Shown: positions 10,001-18,908, counted from the stretch's first letter. The stretch: DNA of 27,819 nucleotides from an uncultured Collinsella sp. (GCA_900543945.1 UQTN01000013.1:1-27819); one strand, 5' to 3'. Notes: generated by a model from the letters alone, not told the origin. Translations and numbers: made by a program.

Positions 10001-12136
10001 ATGGGGCGCAATAACAAGCATAAGCGTGGAGCTCGCAATAAGCGCGGGCCGGTGCGCAGCGAACGCCGTCCGAGCCTGACCGGGCGCGTGCAGCTCCATG
10101 AGCACAGTGCCTATGTCATAACCGAGAATGGCGACTACAAGGTCATGGGTCGCGGCAAGCGTGAGATCATGGACGGCGATACCGTTGCCGTGAGCATTAA
10201 GAACAGCCCGCATGGCGAGCGTCGCGCCGTGATCGAGGGCGTGGTTGAGCGCGCAGCTATAAGCGTGGTGGGCACGTACCAGACCGCCGGTCCGCTCGGT
10301 GTGATTGAACCGCTCGATTCGCGCCTGAAGGCCGACTTCTTCATTCTGCCTGAGGATACCTCGGCGGATCGTCTGGGTGTCCACCCGGGTGATGCCGTTG
10401 TCGCGCGCATTTTGACCTACCCGACGCGCCTGGAATCGGGCACCGTGACGATCGAACGCCGCATTGGCGGAGATGACGCGCCCGATTTGGGCGTTCAATA
10501 TGTGATGGCGCGTTATGGCTATACCGATAGCTATCCCGAGGCCGCGCTGGACGAGGCCGAGGGGCTTTCGCTCGATGTGTCCGCGGCGCTTAAGGACCCG
10601 CTCCGCCGCGATCTGCGCGACCGCTTTGTCATCACGATCGACCCGGTCGACGCGCGCGACTTTGACGATGCCATTTCGCTTGAGCGCACGCCCGAGGGTG
10701 GCTACAAGCTGGGCGTGCATATCGCCGACGTTTCACACTATGTGGCTTGGGACGGGCATATCGATCTTGAGGCTCGCCATCGTACGACATCGGTGTATCT
10801 GGCCGATCGCGTGCTTCCCATGCTGCCCGAGCGCCTGTCTAATGACCTGTGCTCGCTTCGCCCTGACGAGGACCGTCTTGCGTTTACCGTCGATATCGAG
10901 CTCGATGCGCAGGGTCGCGTGCGGCATTACGATCCGTACCCCAGCGTGATTCGCTCGCGTGTGCGTATGGACTATGACGGCGCCGAGGCGCTGCTGGTGC
11001 GTGCCGGCGCGGTGGAGTATGGGGTGCTGGAGGGTGCCGCCGAGGATGTTGCGGCTGCCGAGGCCTCGCGCGAGGAGGCGCTTGAGCGTGGGCTTGCATG
11101 CGAAGAGGCAGCCCGCGGCTATAACGTCGACCTGGGTGATTTTTTGGTTGCCGCCAACGAGCTTGCGGAGCTCCGCCGCCGCATTCGTCGCGCGCGCGGT
11201 TCGGTCGACTTTGATACGGCCGAGATCCGCGCGCTCTTGGACGAGGACGGTGTGCCCGTGCAGATCGTGGCCCGCGAGCGCTCGTGCGCCACGTCGCTAA
11301 TCGAGGAGGCCATGCTGCTCGCCAACGAGTGCGTGGCCGAGTGGCTGGCCGACCGCGACATTGAGGCTTGCTATCGCGTGCACGATGATCCCAGTCCCGA
11401 TAGCCTGCACGGTGCCGCCGTGGCGTTGGCGCAGCTGGGCATCATCGATGATCGCCGCGCGGCCGGTATTGCCCTGGGGAGTCCCGATGAGCTGCAGGCT
11501 GCAGTCGATGCTGCCGCCGGTACGGCCAACGCACCGCTCGTCAACACGCTGCTTCTGCGCAGCATGCAGCGCGCGCTGTACAAGCCGCACAACGAGGGCC
11601 ACTTTGCGCTCGCCGCGCCGTGCTACTGTCACTTTACGAGTCCCATCCGTCGCTACCCCGATCTGGTGGTGCACCGCGTACTCAAGCTGCAGTTGGCCTA
11701 TGAGCAGCTCGGCGGCAAGGACGCCTTGGTCCGTACGCCGCGGCTGATCGGCAAGGGGCGCGAGTCGCTGCCGCGCATTCTGCCGCAGATCTGCCGCGCA
11801 TGCAGCGATGCCGAGCGCGCGGCAGATGCCGCCAGCCATGCGACGCAAAAGATCAAGATTGCCCAGTACTATGAGGACCGTCTGGGCGAGCGCTATGCCG
11901 GAACGGTCTCATGGGTCAGCAGTATGGGCCTGTTCGTACGCTTGGACCTGACGCAGGTCGAAGGCTTGGTTTCGATCAAGAGCCTGGGCAACGAGTGGTT
12001 CGAGTTCGACGAGGACGCGCTTACGCTGACGGGCGCCGACACGGGGACTCGCTATGAACTGGGCCAGCGCGTGATTATCGAGGTCTCGCGCGTCAATACC
12101 ACGCGTGGGCACTTGGACTTTAAGCTTATCCATTAG
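10001..12136 (+). CDS. rnr: Ribonuclease R
   Basis: Processive 3'-5' exoribonuclease of the RNase II/RNB family, which degrades structured RNA and removes defective messages during trans-translation. The 711 residues start with a basic stretch (NNKHKRGARNKRGPVR), then cold-shock-type OB domains (about 25-190). The RNB catalytic domain contains the metal-binding IDPVDARDFDDA (D214, D220, D222, D223) and the characteristic DVSHYV ... TTSVYLADRVLPMLPERLS segment. A C-terminal S1 domain lies at about 628-708 (YAGTVSWVSSMGLFVRL). AGGAGG stands a few bases before ATG 10001. It lies downstream of ftsX with its own spacing and terminator, so it is probably a separate transcript. The size fits RNase R rather than RNase II because of the extended ends. 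Confidence 0.95.
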   Translation: MGRNNKHKRGARNKRGPVRSERRPSLTGRVQLHEHSAYVITENGDYKVMGRGKREIMDGDTVAVSIKNSPHGERRAVIEGVVERAAISVVGTYQTAGPLGVIEPLDSRLKADFFILPEDTSADRLGVHPGDAVVARILTYPTRLESGTVTIERRIGGDDAPDLGVQYVMARYGYTDSYPEAALDEAEGLSLDVSAALKDPLRRDLRDRFVITIDPVDARDFDDAISLERTPEGGYKLGVHIADVSHYVAWDGHIDLEARHRTTSVYLADRVLPMLPERLSNDLCSLRPDEDRLAFTVDIELDAQGRVRHYDPYPSVIRSRVRMDYDGAEALLVRAGAVEYGVLEGAAEDVAAAEASREEALERGLACEEAARGYNVDLGDFLVAANELAELRRRIRRARGSVDFDTAEIRALLDEDGVPVQIVARERSCATSLIEEAMLLANECVAEWLADRDIEACYRVHDDPSPDSLHGAAVALAQLGIIDDRRAAGIALGSPDELQAAVDAAAGTANAPLVNTLLLRSMQRALYKPHNEGHFALAAPCYCHFTSPIRRYPDLVVHRVLKLQLAYEQLGGKDALVRTPRLIGKGRESLPRILPQICRACSDAERAADAASHATQKIKIAQYYEDRLGERYAGTVSWVSSMGLFVRLDLTQVEGLVSIKSLGNEWFEFDEDALTLTGADTGTRYELGQRVIIEVSRVNTTRGHLDFKLIH

Positions 12137-12161
12137 CCAAATCCCGACTCATGGCGGGAGA

Positions 12162-12196
12162 GCGGAGGGCGGTCTTTCGGGGCCGCCCTCCGCATT
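12162..12196 (+). terminator. Intrinsic terminator after rnr
   Basis: GCGGAGGGCGGTC (12162-12174) pairs with GGCCGCCCTCCGC (12181-12193), twelve Watson-Crick pairs and one closing wobble, followed by ATTT. The T-tail is short. Confidence 0.8.
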
Positions 12197-12253
12197 TGGA
12201 TCATGGCTACCTTGCCGTTTGCTCGGCCGCCCGCTTACCTGCTATTCGAGAGG

Positions 12254-12293
12254 TAAAACCTACCAAAATAAACCTGTCCCTTTTTGGCAGGTT
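12254..12293. repeat. Intergenic 40-base repeat, copy 2, upstream of the recombinase
   Basis: This copy matches 126-165 at 36 of 40 positions and ends 20 bases before the recombinase start. The first and last half-sites form an inverted repeat: AAACCTACCAAAA (12256-12268) against TTTTGGCAGGTTT (12282-12294) with one mismatch. AAACCTGTCC (12269-12278) is a direct repeat between them. The arrangement resembles a protein-binding site with several half-sites. Confidence 0.65.
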
Positions 12294-12313
12294 TACAAGA
12301 AAGCGGGGATGAG

Positions 12314-12919
12314 ATGGCGACGGTGTACGGTTATGCGCGGGTGAGTTCGCGCGATCAGAATCTTAATCGGCAGCTGGATGCGCTGGGCGCCTATGGCGTG
12401 GGCTCGGCGAATATTTATGCCGACCATGCGAGCGGCAAGGACTTCGATCGCCCGCGGTATCGCGATCTGCTGCACGTCCTGGGAGACGGGGACGTGCTGG
12501 TGGTGCTTTCTATCGACCGACTTGGCCGTAATTACTCCGAGATTCTTGAGGAATGGCGACGCATTACCAAGGAGCTCGGGGTTGCCATTGTGGTGTTGGA
12601 CATGCCATTGCTTGACACGCGCGCCAGGGCCAGCGGCGCGCCGGATGTGACCAATACCCTGATTGCCGATATTGTGCTACAACTGCTGAGCTACGTGGCG
12701 CAGGTGGAGCGCGAGAATATTCATCGGCGCCAAGCGGAGGGGATTGCAGCGGCGCGGGCGCGAGGGGTCCGTTTCGGTCGACCTCGCAAGCCGTGCCCTC
12801 CTCAGTTTGAGCTGGTACGCGATAGCTATGAGGCAGGCGATATTACCCGCAGCCAGGCAGCAAAGTGCCTGGGCGTGTGCGTGGGGACGTTCGATCGCTG
12901 GATGCGCGAGGCGGGGTAG
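12314..12919 (+). CDS. Serine recombinase, resolvase/invertase type
   Basis: A 201-residue small serine recombinase that would cut and rejoin DNA through a phosphoserine link. The catalytic segment YGYARVSSRDQN places the nucleophile at S11 with R9 beside it; LSIDRLGRNYSE supplies the paired arginines and aspartate. The long E-helix and the HRRQAEGIAAARARGVRFGRPR linker match the gamma-delta resolvase group, and the C-terminus (about 160-198, ITRSQAAKCLGVCVGTFDRWMRE) is a helix-turn-helix. I chose ATG 12314 over an earlier in-frame ATG at 12284, which would lie in the repeat arm and add residues with no family match. No transposase is seen beside it, so it is either a stand-alone invertase or resolvase, or the remnant of a mobile element. 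The IS607 type is excluded because its helix-turn-helix would be N-terminal. Confidence 0.92.
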   Translation: MATVYGYARVSSRDQNLNRQLDALGAYGVGSANIYADHASGKDFDRPRYRDLLHVLGDGDVLVVLSIDRLGRNYSEILEEWRRITKELGVAIVVLDMPLLDTRARASGAPDVTNTLIADIVLQLLSYVAQVERENIHRRQAEGIAAARARGVRFGRPRKPCPPQFELVRDSYEAGDITRSQAAKCLGVCVGTFDRWMREAG

Positions 12920-13042
12920 GGGTTTGCGGCACGTCCGATTGGCGCCCATGCGAGGCGCTAGCCGGTAACAAACCCGTTTCTGATAATGCGACCTTGTTGA
13001 ATTATTTTGTGTCGCGCGTATTTCCGAGCGGTCGGATTTGAG

Positions 13043-13069
13043 GGGCGAGCGGTAGAACGCTCGCCCTTT
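13043..13069 (+). terminator. Intrinsic terminator after the recombinase region
   Basis: GGGCGAGCG (13043-13051) pairs perfectly with CGCTCGCCC (13058-13066) and is followed by TTT. It separates the recombinase from the MurNAc cluster. Confidence 0.85.
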
Positions 13070-13091
13070 GTGCGCCACGATGCGGCACAAT

Positions 13092-13120
13092 GTACCGTAA
13101 AAGCTGTTTGTATCCGGTAC
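13092..13120. promoter_or_regulatory. Inverted repeat upstream of the MurR-type regulator
   Basis: GTACCG (13092-13097) and CGGTAC (13115-13120) form a perfect inverted repeat, centres 23 bases apart (about two helical turns), ending 45 bases before the regulator start. That placement suits an operator for the regulator itself, but I see no clear promoter boxes to anchor it. Confidence 0.35.
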
Positions 13121-13165
13121 GAATCGTTCGTTGGTCTTTAATTCTTCTCAACGGAGGTGTTTGAG

Positions 13166-14017
13166 ATGGCAAACGGATTGCTTTTGCGGCTTCGCGAGCG
13201 TGAGCTCAGCGCGAGCCCGGCGGAACGCAATGTCATCGCATATGTAAGCGCTCATCCGCACGAGGTGGTCGGGCTGTCCGTCCGCGGTCTTGCCGATGCC
13301 ACGTTCTCCTCGCCCTCGAGCATTTTGCGCTTTTGCAAGCGCTTGGGTTTTGCGGGCTACAAGGAGTTCCAGCGCGAACTGATTGCCGAGCTGGCGCTCT
13401 TGGGTGACAAGAAAGACGTTGCCCTCGAGGACATCTCCGTGGATGACAGCGTCGAACGTATCGTGGGGAAGGTGATGAAAAGCAACGTGCGCACGATCGA
13501 AGCGACGGCGCGAACGCTCGATTACACCGTCTTGGAGCGATGCGCGGCCTATCTTAAGCGGGCACGCGCAGTCAATCTGTTCGGTATCGGTGCCTCTCGT
13601 TTGGTCGCGCACGATCTGGCGCAAAAGCTCATGCGTGTCGACAAAGAGTGCCATCTGTACGACGACTGGCATGATCAGCTCTTGTGTGCCAAGAACATGC
13701 ATGAGGGCGATATGGCAATCGCCTTTAGCTACTCGGGCTTGACGCAAGAGGTGCTGGACTGCACCGCCGAGGCCCAACGTCACAACTGTCCCGTTGTGGC
13801 CGTGACCAAAGTAGATGGATCATCCAAGCTTGCCACCATGGCCGATGCCGTGCTCGGCGTCGCTGCGAGTGAGCCCTTGGTCCGCAGCGGTGCCATGGCT
13901 TCGCGTATGGCCCAGCTTATGGTTGTCGATGCCCTGTACGCTGCTTACGTTGCCAGCGACTACGAACGGGCGACGCATGTCATTAAGCAAAACTACATCG
14001 AGAAACAGGAAAGATGA
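13166..14017 (+). CDS. RpiR/MurR-family transcriptional regulator
   Basis: A 283-residue regulator with an N-terminal RpiR-type helix-turn-helix (about 15-75, including SVRGLADATFSSPSSILRFC) and a C-terminal SIS sugar-phosphate-binding domain (about 125-260, NLFGIGASRLVAHDLAQKL). In this family the SIS domain senses a phosphosugar and changes DNA binding; next to murQ the expected ligand is MurNAc-6-phosphate, which is an inference from context. ATG 13166 is chosen because AACGGAGG sits 8 bases ahead; a GTG at 13157 overlaps that site. The gene ends 10 bases before murQ, so they are likely co-transcribed. Confidence 0.9.
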   Translation: MANGLLLRLRERELSASPAERNVIAYVSAHPHEVVGLSVRGLADATFSSPSSILRFCKRLGFAGYKEFQRELIAELALLGDKKDVALEDISVDDSVERIVGKVMKSNVRTIEATARTLDYTVLERCAAYLKRARAVNLFGIGASRLVAHDLAQKLMRVDKECHLYDDWHDQLLCAKNMHEGDMAIAFSYSGLTQEVLDCTAEAQRHNCPVVAVTKVDGSSKLATMADAVLGVAASEPLVRSGAMASRMAQLMVVDALYAAYVASDYERATHVIKQNYIEKQER

Positions 14018-14027
14018 GGTGAATGAA

Positions 14028-14951
<924 letters not shown>

Positions 14952-15008
14952 GTGTGCGGCGTGAGCTGATATGACATCCAGACGAGATACCCAATACAAG
15001 GAGGAGTT

Positions 15009-16439
15009 ATGACGAACAAAGAGCTGGCTCAAAAGCTGCTGGACCTTTTGGGCGGTAAAGACAACGTGCTCGCAAACGCGGCGTGCATGACGCGCCTGCG
15101 CGTGACCGTCAAAGACGCGGGCAACGTCGACACGGAGGGTATTAAGGCACTCGACGGCGTGATGGGCCTGGTCGAGGACGACACGATGCAGATCGTGCTG
15201 GGGCCGGGCAAGGTGAATAAGGTGCTCGAGGAGTTCTCCAAGCTCACTGGCCTTGCGAAAGGCGTTGCCGACGAGAGCGTGGTTGACGCTGCGGCCACAA
15301 ACAAGGCCGCGCAGAAGGCCAAGTACGAGTCTAAGCCGGTTCAGGCCTTCCTCAAGAAGATTTCCAATGTCTTCGTCGCCCTGCTTCCCGGCATCATTGC
15401 GGCTGGCCTCATCAACGGTATCTGCAACGTCATTAACGTCTCGACGGCAGGTGCGCTTGCAGGCGAGTGGTGGTACCAGGGCATTCGTTCCATGGGCTGG
15501 GCCCTGTTTGCCTATCTGCCCATCTTGGTGGGCTATAACGCGGCACGTGAGTTTGGTGGCTCCGCTGCGCTGGGCGGCATCGCCGGCATGATGTGTATCG
15601 CCAACAGTGCCATGCCCCTGCTTGCGCCTGGCGCGGCCGATCCTGCCACTGCCATTCTGCTGCCGCTCACCAATGCGCAGTACAACCCCGCAGCGGGCGG
15701 CATGATCGCGGCTCTTATCGCTGGCGCATTTTTTGCCTGGATGGAGCGTCAGATTCGCAAGGTTATGCCCAACGCACTCGACACGTTCTTGTCCCCGCTG
15801 CTGGTGCTCATCATCGGCGCCTTTGCTCTGATGCTCGTCATCCAGCCGGTTGGCGCATGGCTGACGACTGCCATCTTTAGCGTTTTGACCTTTATCTTCG
15901 AGAAGCTGGGCGTCCTGGGCGGCTATATCCTGTCGGCAGGCTTCTTGCCGCTGGTTTCCGTCGGCCTGCATCAGGCGCTCACGCCGATCCACGCTATGCT
16001 TAACGATCCCGACGGCGCTACCAAGGGCATCAATTACCTGCTCCCCATCCTTATGATGGCTGGCGGCGGTCAGGTCGGTGCCGGTCTGGCGCTGTACTTT
16101 AAGACCAAGAACGCCAAGCTCAAGAAGTACGTCGCAGAGTCCATTCCCGTTGGAATCCTCGGCGTGGGCGAGCCTCTGATGTATGCCGTTACGCTGCCGC
16201 TCGTTCGTCCGTTTGTGACGGCCTGCCTGGGTGCCGGATTTGGCGGCGCGCTCGCGGCGCTGCTTCACATCGGCACGGTTTCTCAGGGCGTTTCCGGTCT
16301 GTTTGGCCTGCTGATCGTCGTTCCTGGCCAGCAGCTCGGCTACGTTGCCGCTATGCTGCTTGCCTATGCCGCCGGCTTTGTCCTGACGTGGTTCTTTGGC
16401 GTCGACGAGCAGAAGATCAACGAGTTCTTTGGCGAATAG
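15009..16439 (+). CDS. murP: PTS EIIBC permease, MurNAc type (MurP-like)
   Basis: Sugar permease of the phosphotransferase system, 476 residues, close to E. coli MurP (474). The N-terminal EIIB domain (about 1-85) carries the phosphorylated cysteine in NAACMTRLRV (C26). The EIIC domain (about 115-470) has several hydrophobic helices and the conserved GVGEPLMYAVTLP near residue 380. No EIIA domain is attached, so phosphate must come from an EIIA encoded elsewhere, as for E. coli MurP. MurNAc specificity is inferred from its position directly after murQ and from the overall wording of the sequence; a GlcNAc- or beta-glucoside-type specificity would be the alternative. AAGGAGGAG precedes the ATG. 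Confidence 0.88.
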   Translation: MTNKELAQKLLDLLGGKDNVLANAACMTRLRVTVKDAGNVDTEGIKALDGVMGLVEDDTMQIVLGPGKVNKVLEEFSKLTGLAKGVADESVVDAAATNKAAQKAKYESKPVQAFLKKISNVFVALLPGIIAAGLINGICNVINVSTAGALAGEWWYQGIRSMGWALFAYLPILVGYNAAREFGGSAALGGIAGMMCIANSAMPLLAPGAADPATAILLPLTNAQYNPAAGGMIAALIAGAFFAWMERQIRKVMPNALDTFLSPLLVLIIGAFALMLVIQPVGAWLTTAIFSVLTFIFEKLGVLGGYILSAGFLPLVSVGLHQALTPIHAMLNDPDGATKGINYLLPILMMAGGGQVGAGLALYFKTKNAKLKKYVAESIPVGILGVGEPLMYAVTLPLVRPFVTACLGAGFGGALAALLHIGTVSQGVSGLFGLLIVVPGQQLGYVAAMLLAYAAGFVLTWFFGVDEQKINEFFGE

Positions 16440-16447
16440 TTTGATAT

Positions 16448-16474
16448 CGCGAGCCGTGTTGCTCAGGGCTCGCG
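16448..16474 (+). other. Hairpin after murP without T-run
   Basis: CGCGAGCC (16448-16455) pairs perfectly with GGCTCGCG (16467-16474) around an 11-base loop. It stands 9 bases after the murP stop and may protect the 3' end of the upstream message. Confidence 0.6.
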
Positions 16475-16506
16475 GCGCGCGGCAGATTTCTTGATGCTAT
16501 GGTTGT

Positions 16507-16540
16507 GCCGGCGGGGCTAACTGCTCCGCCGGCCTTTTTT
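16507..16540 (+). terminator. Terminator directly before the MupG ribosome site
   Basis: GCCGGCGGGGC (16507-16517) pairs with GCTCCGCCGGC (16523-16533), one wobble, followed by CTTTTTT to 16540. The ribosome site AAAGGAG begins at 16541, the very next base. Either MupG depends on read-through, or it is expressed from a message whose leader begins within this hairpin. Confidence 0.85.
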
Positions 16541-16556
16541 AAAGGAGTGTTGAAGC

Positions 16557-17609
16557 GTGAAAACGGGTATTTCGATTTATCTTTCCAGCCCTCTGCAGGA
16601 TATTGAGCGGACAATTGAGCGTGGTGCCGCGGCGGGTGCGCGCTATGCGTTCACCTCGCTGCATATTCCCGAGGATGGGGGAGCGGCGTATACCGATAAG
16701 GTCCGTCATGTGCTGTCGCTGCTTTCCGCGCACGGCATTGCGCTCATTGCCGATGTGGGGCCGCGCACGTGCGATTTGCTCGGGCTTGAGCGCATCGAGG
16801 ACCTGCGCGATCTGGGGTTGGAATACCTTCGTTTGGACTATGGCTTTAGCGCCCGGCGGGTCGCGGAGCTGTCCGGTGTATTTCGCATTGTGGTCAATGC
16901 ATCGACGGTGAGTTCTGATGAAATCGCATCGTGGCGTGAGGCCGGTGCCGATGTGACTCGTTTTGCCGCCTGCCACAATTTTTACCCCAAGCCTTATACC
17001 GGTTTAGCTCTGGAGGACATTGCTCGGGTGAATCTTCGTCTTGCGGCGCTTGGATTCGAAATCATGGCTTTTGTGCCGGGTGATGCTAACGTTCGCGGGC
17101 CAGTATTCGAGGGACTGCCGACGGTCGAGGCGCAGCGCGGTCGCGCGTCAAAGGTTGCTCTCAATATGCTTGAGCTTGCACATGGCGCCGATTGCGACAT
17201 TGTGTTGGTCGGCGACCCCGATCTTTCCGATGCGGGCTGGACGCAGTTTGCTCATGTTTCCGCCGGATACGTGGACCTGCAATGCGAGCTGGAGCCCGGT
17301 TATGCCTATGTACGTGGGCAGATTCATCACGACCGACCCGATTCGAGCACCCTCATCTTTAGGTCTCAGGAGTCGCGTACGACGCTTAAGCCGGATTCCG
17401 TGCCGATGGATGCCGGTGCCGGCCTGCCGCGAAAGACGGGGTCGATCGCTGTGAGCAATAGCGGCTATGGGCGCTACGAAGGCGAGCTTGAGATTGCGCG
17501 GGTCGATCTTCCCGGTGACGAGCGCATGAACGTTGCGGGTCATATCACGCCCGAGGCAATGGAACTGCTGCCGTTCATCAAACGCGGATTCGGGGTACGG
17601 TTCGTTTAG
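16557..17609 (+). CDS. mupG: 6-phospho-N-acetylmuramidase, MupG type (DUF871)
   Basis: A 350-residue DUF871 protein. The characterised member, MupG of Staphylococcus aureus, hydrolyses MurNAc-6P-GlcNAc inside the cell to MurNAc-6P and GlcNAc. The N-terminal barrel (about 1-235) opens with TGISIYLSS and contains the family segments LEYLRLDYG and ACHNFYPKPYTGLA. The C-terminal part (about 240-350, including IAVSNSGYGRYEGELEI) is the small barrel domain ending in FIKRGFGVRFV. The start is GTG 16557, supported by AAAGGAG at 16541-16547. It follows murP by 117 bases with a terminator between, so it may be expressed less than the upstream genes or on its own. Assignment to the MurNAc pathway rests on family and neighbours. 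Confidence 0.9.
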   Translation: MKTGISIYLSSPLQDIERTIERGAAAGARYAFTSLHIPEDGGAAYTDKVRHVLSLLSAHGIALIADVGPRTCDLLGLERIEDLRDLGLEYLRLDYGFSARRVAELSGVFRIVVNASTVSSDEIASWREAGADVTRFAACHNFYPKPYTGLALEDIARVNLRLAALGFEIMAFVPGDANVRGPVFEGLPTVEAQRGRASKVALNMLELAHGADCDIVLVGDPDLSDAGWTQFAHVSAGYVDLQCELEPGYAYVRGQIHHDRPDSSTLIFRSQESRTTLKPDSVPMDAGAGLPRKTGSIAVSNSGYGRYEGELEIARVDLPGDERMNVAGHITPEAMELLPFIKRGFGVRFV

Positions 17610-17627
17610 CGTGTGACCCGTGGGCTA

Positions 17628-17633
17628 CAATTG
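17628..17633 (+). promoter_or_regulatory. Candidate -10 element for the ArsC-like gene
   Basis: TACAAT lies inside the near-palindrome TGGGC-TACAATT-GGCCCA (17623-17640). No good -35 is visible. The leader to the ATG would be about 60 bases. Confidence 0.25.
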
Positions 17634-17701
17634 GCCCATCATGCGAAGGCGCCTCGTGTGGCGTGTGTCTGCGTTGGCCGATCTATATTCGGAGGATTTC
17701 C

Positions 17702-18061
17702 ATGACCGTACTGTTTGTTGAATATCCCAAGTGCTCGACCTGTAAGAAGGCCAAGGCATGGCTGGACGAACACGGGGTAGAGTATATCGACCGCGATATC
17801 GTTTTGGACAATCCCACGGCTGATGAGCTTGCGACCTGGATTGCTCGTTCGGGACTGCCGGTGCGGCGCTTCTTTAATTCGTCGGGCATGAAATATCGAG
17901 AGCTGGGCCTGAAGGCGCGTCTAGATGCGGGCATGACGGATCGGGAGTGCTACGAGCTGCTGGCGACCGACGGCATGCTGGTTAAGCGTCCGCTGTTGGT
18001 GGGCGACGACTTTGCGATTCCCGGCTTTAGGGAATCGGCTTGGGTCGAGGCGTTGCTGTAG
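17702..18061 (+). CDS. ArsC/Spx-family thioredoxin-fold protein
   Basis: A 119-residue protein of the arsenate reductase (ArsC/YffB/Spx) superfamily. It opens with the redox motif PKCSTCKKA (C11 and C14) on the first strand-helix turn. Later segments RFFNSSGMKYRELGL and LVKRPLLVGDDFAIPGF match the fold, the second containing the cis-proline-type RPLLV turn. The CxxC plus small size point to the Spx/YffB-like group, where some members bind RNA polymerase and others are of unknown function; true arsenate reduction is not supported by any ars neighbour. ATG 17702 has GGAGG just ahead; the upstream frame extension is not needed. Confidence 0.88.
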   Translation: MTVLFVEYPKCSTCKKAKAWLDEHGVEYIDRDIVLDNPTADELATWIARSGLPVRRFFNSSGMKYRELGLKARLDAGMTDRECYELLATDGMLVKRPLLVGDDFAIPGFRESAWVEALL

Positions 18062-18133
18062 CGGCTGCGGAAAGTGCGACCCGTTTTGAGTGCTCAGGGT
18101 GGGACGTGTTTTCCATCGGCGGGCTCGCTCGGC

Positions 18134-18544
18134 TCAATCATCGAGCTGTGCCCATTCGTGCGGATCGTAGACCTTTACGTGCTTGTTGGGCTTGCCGCTC
18201 CAGTACTCCTCGTCCATAAAGGGCAGATATGCCTGAACGCCGGGGCAGATAAAGGGAATCCGCTGCTGTTGCAGTCGCTCGCGCTGTCGCTGCTCCAGGT
18301 GCGCCTCGGATATGACAGTCGGCATACCGGACAGCTCGACGAGGCTTGCCTGGATTCGCTTAAGGTCGGGGAGTCCCGCGTGCCATGACATCCGCATGAT
18401 CAAAAAGGATGCACGGCGGTAGTTTGCCTGCATCACCGTGATGGCGGGGCGCAGAGTGGGATGGATTTTGTCCCGTTCGGGCCAAAGGTCAGCAGTGATC
18501 TCGAGGCCCAGGGTCTCCCATAGGTAATCAAGCTCTTCGTCCAT
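18134..18544 (-). CDS. Hypothetical protein
   Basis: A 136-residue acidic protein I cannot assign. It has no signal peptide or membrane segment. The middle (RRASFLIMRMSWHAGLPDLK) and the late motif RIPFICPGVQAYLPFMDEEYW look conserved in style; I recall similar IPFI-PG-Q-YLP wording in winged-helix-like proteins of Gram-positives, but this is not certain. ATG 18544 is chosen because GAGG lies a few bases upstream on the minus strand; a TTG at 18565 lacks one. It converges on the ArsC-like gene with 72 bases between, and a 17-base palindrome lies about 70 bases upstream. Codon use is like the neighbours, which supports it being real. Confidence 0.7.
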   Translation of the reverse strand: MDEELDYLWETLGLEITADLWPERDKIHPTLRPAITVMQANYRRASFLIMRMSWHAGLPDLKRIQASLVELSGMPTVISEAHLEQRQRERLQQQRIPFICPGVQAYLPFMDEEYWSGKPNKHVKVYDPHEWAQLDD

Positions 18545-18613
18545 GGCGCCTCGATATCCGTGCAATGATGACGGTTCGATTGTGCCATCAGCCGTGAGTG
18601 CTGCATTGTTGTA

Positions 18614-18630
18614 ATCTACCAGCGGTAGAT
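18614..18630. promoter_or_regulatory. 17-base perfect palindrome between divergent units
   Basis: ATCTACC (18614-18620) and GGTAGAT (18624-18630) flank AGC. The site lies upstream of the minus-strand hypothetical gene and 107 bases before the tRNA promoter. It could be an operator, perhaps for the hypothetical gene. Confidence 0.4.
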
Positions 18631-18736
18631 GCGGGATGTTTTACGGGCTTTGGCGCCGTACGTGTCGCTGGCGCTTCACAGGTCCTTCACGTGTCGGCCG
18701 TATTTGACTGAATTTCAAAAAAGTCAAAATTGGGGC

Positions 18737-18765
18737 TTGCGTCACGGCCGGACTTCCCGTATATT
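18737..18765 (+). promoter_or_regulatory. Promoter of the tRNA-Gln/tRNA-Glu unit
   Basis: TTGCGT (18737-18742) and TATATT (18760-18765) are separated by 17 bases, a good sigma-70-type promoter. Transcription would begin near 18772, about 38 bases before tRNA-Gln. Confidence 0.75.
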
Positions 18766-18809
18766 TCTTTCTTGCGCAAAGGCACAGCCGAGCGCAGCGA
18801 TGCAGTCAT

Positions 18810-18883
18810 TGGGATGTCGTCTAATGGCAGGACAGCGGATTCTGGTTCCGTCAATGGGGGTTCGACTCCCTCCATCCCAGCCA
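18810..18883 (+). tRNA. tRNA-Gln (anticodon CTG)
   Basis: The acceptor stem TGGGATG pairs with CATCCCA, then G and an encoded CCA. The anticodon stem GCGGA/TCCGT encloses the loop TTCTGGT with anticodon CTG at 18842-18844, reading CAG. The T-arm GGGGG-TTCGACT-CCCTC is normal. Confidence 0.96.
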
Positions 18884-18908
18884 TTGTGTGTTGTGTTTTG
18901 TCGCTTAT

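Noticed and set aside
16459..16498. Promoter for mupG (TTGCTC ... TGCTAT)
   Set aside because: The spacer would be 28 bases, far from the usual 16-18.
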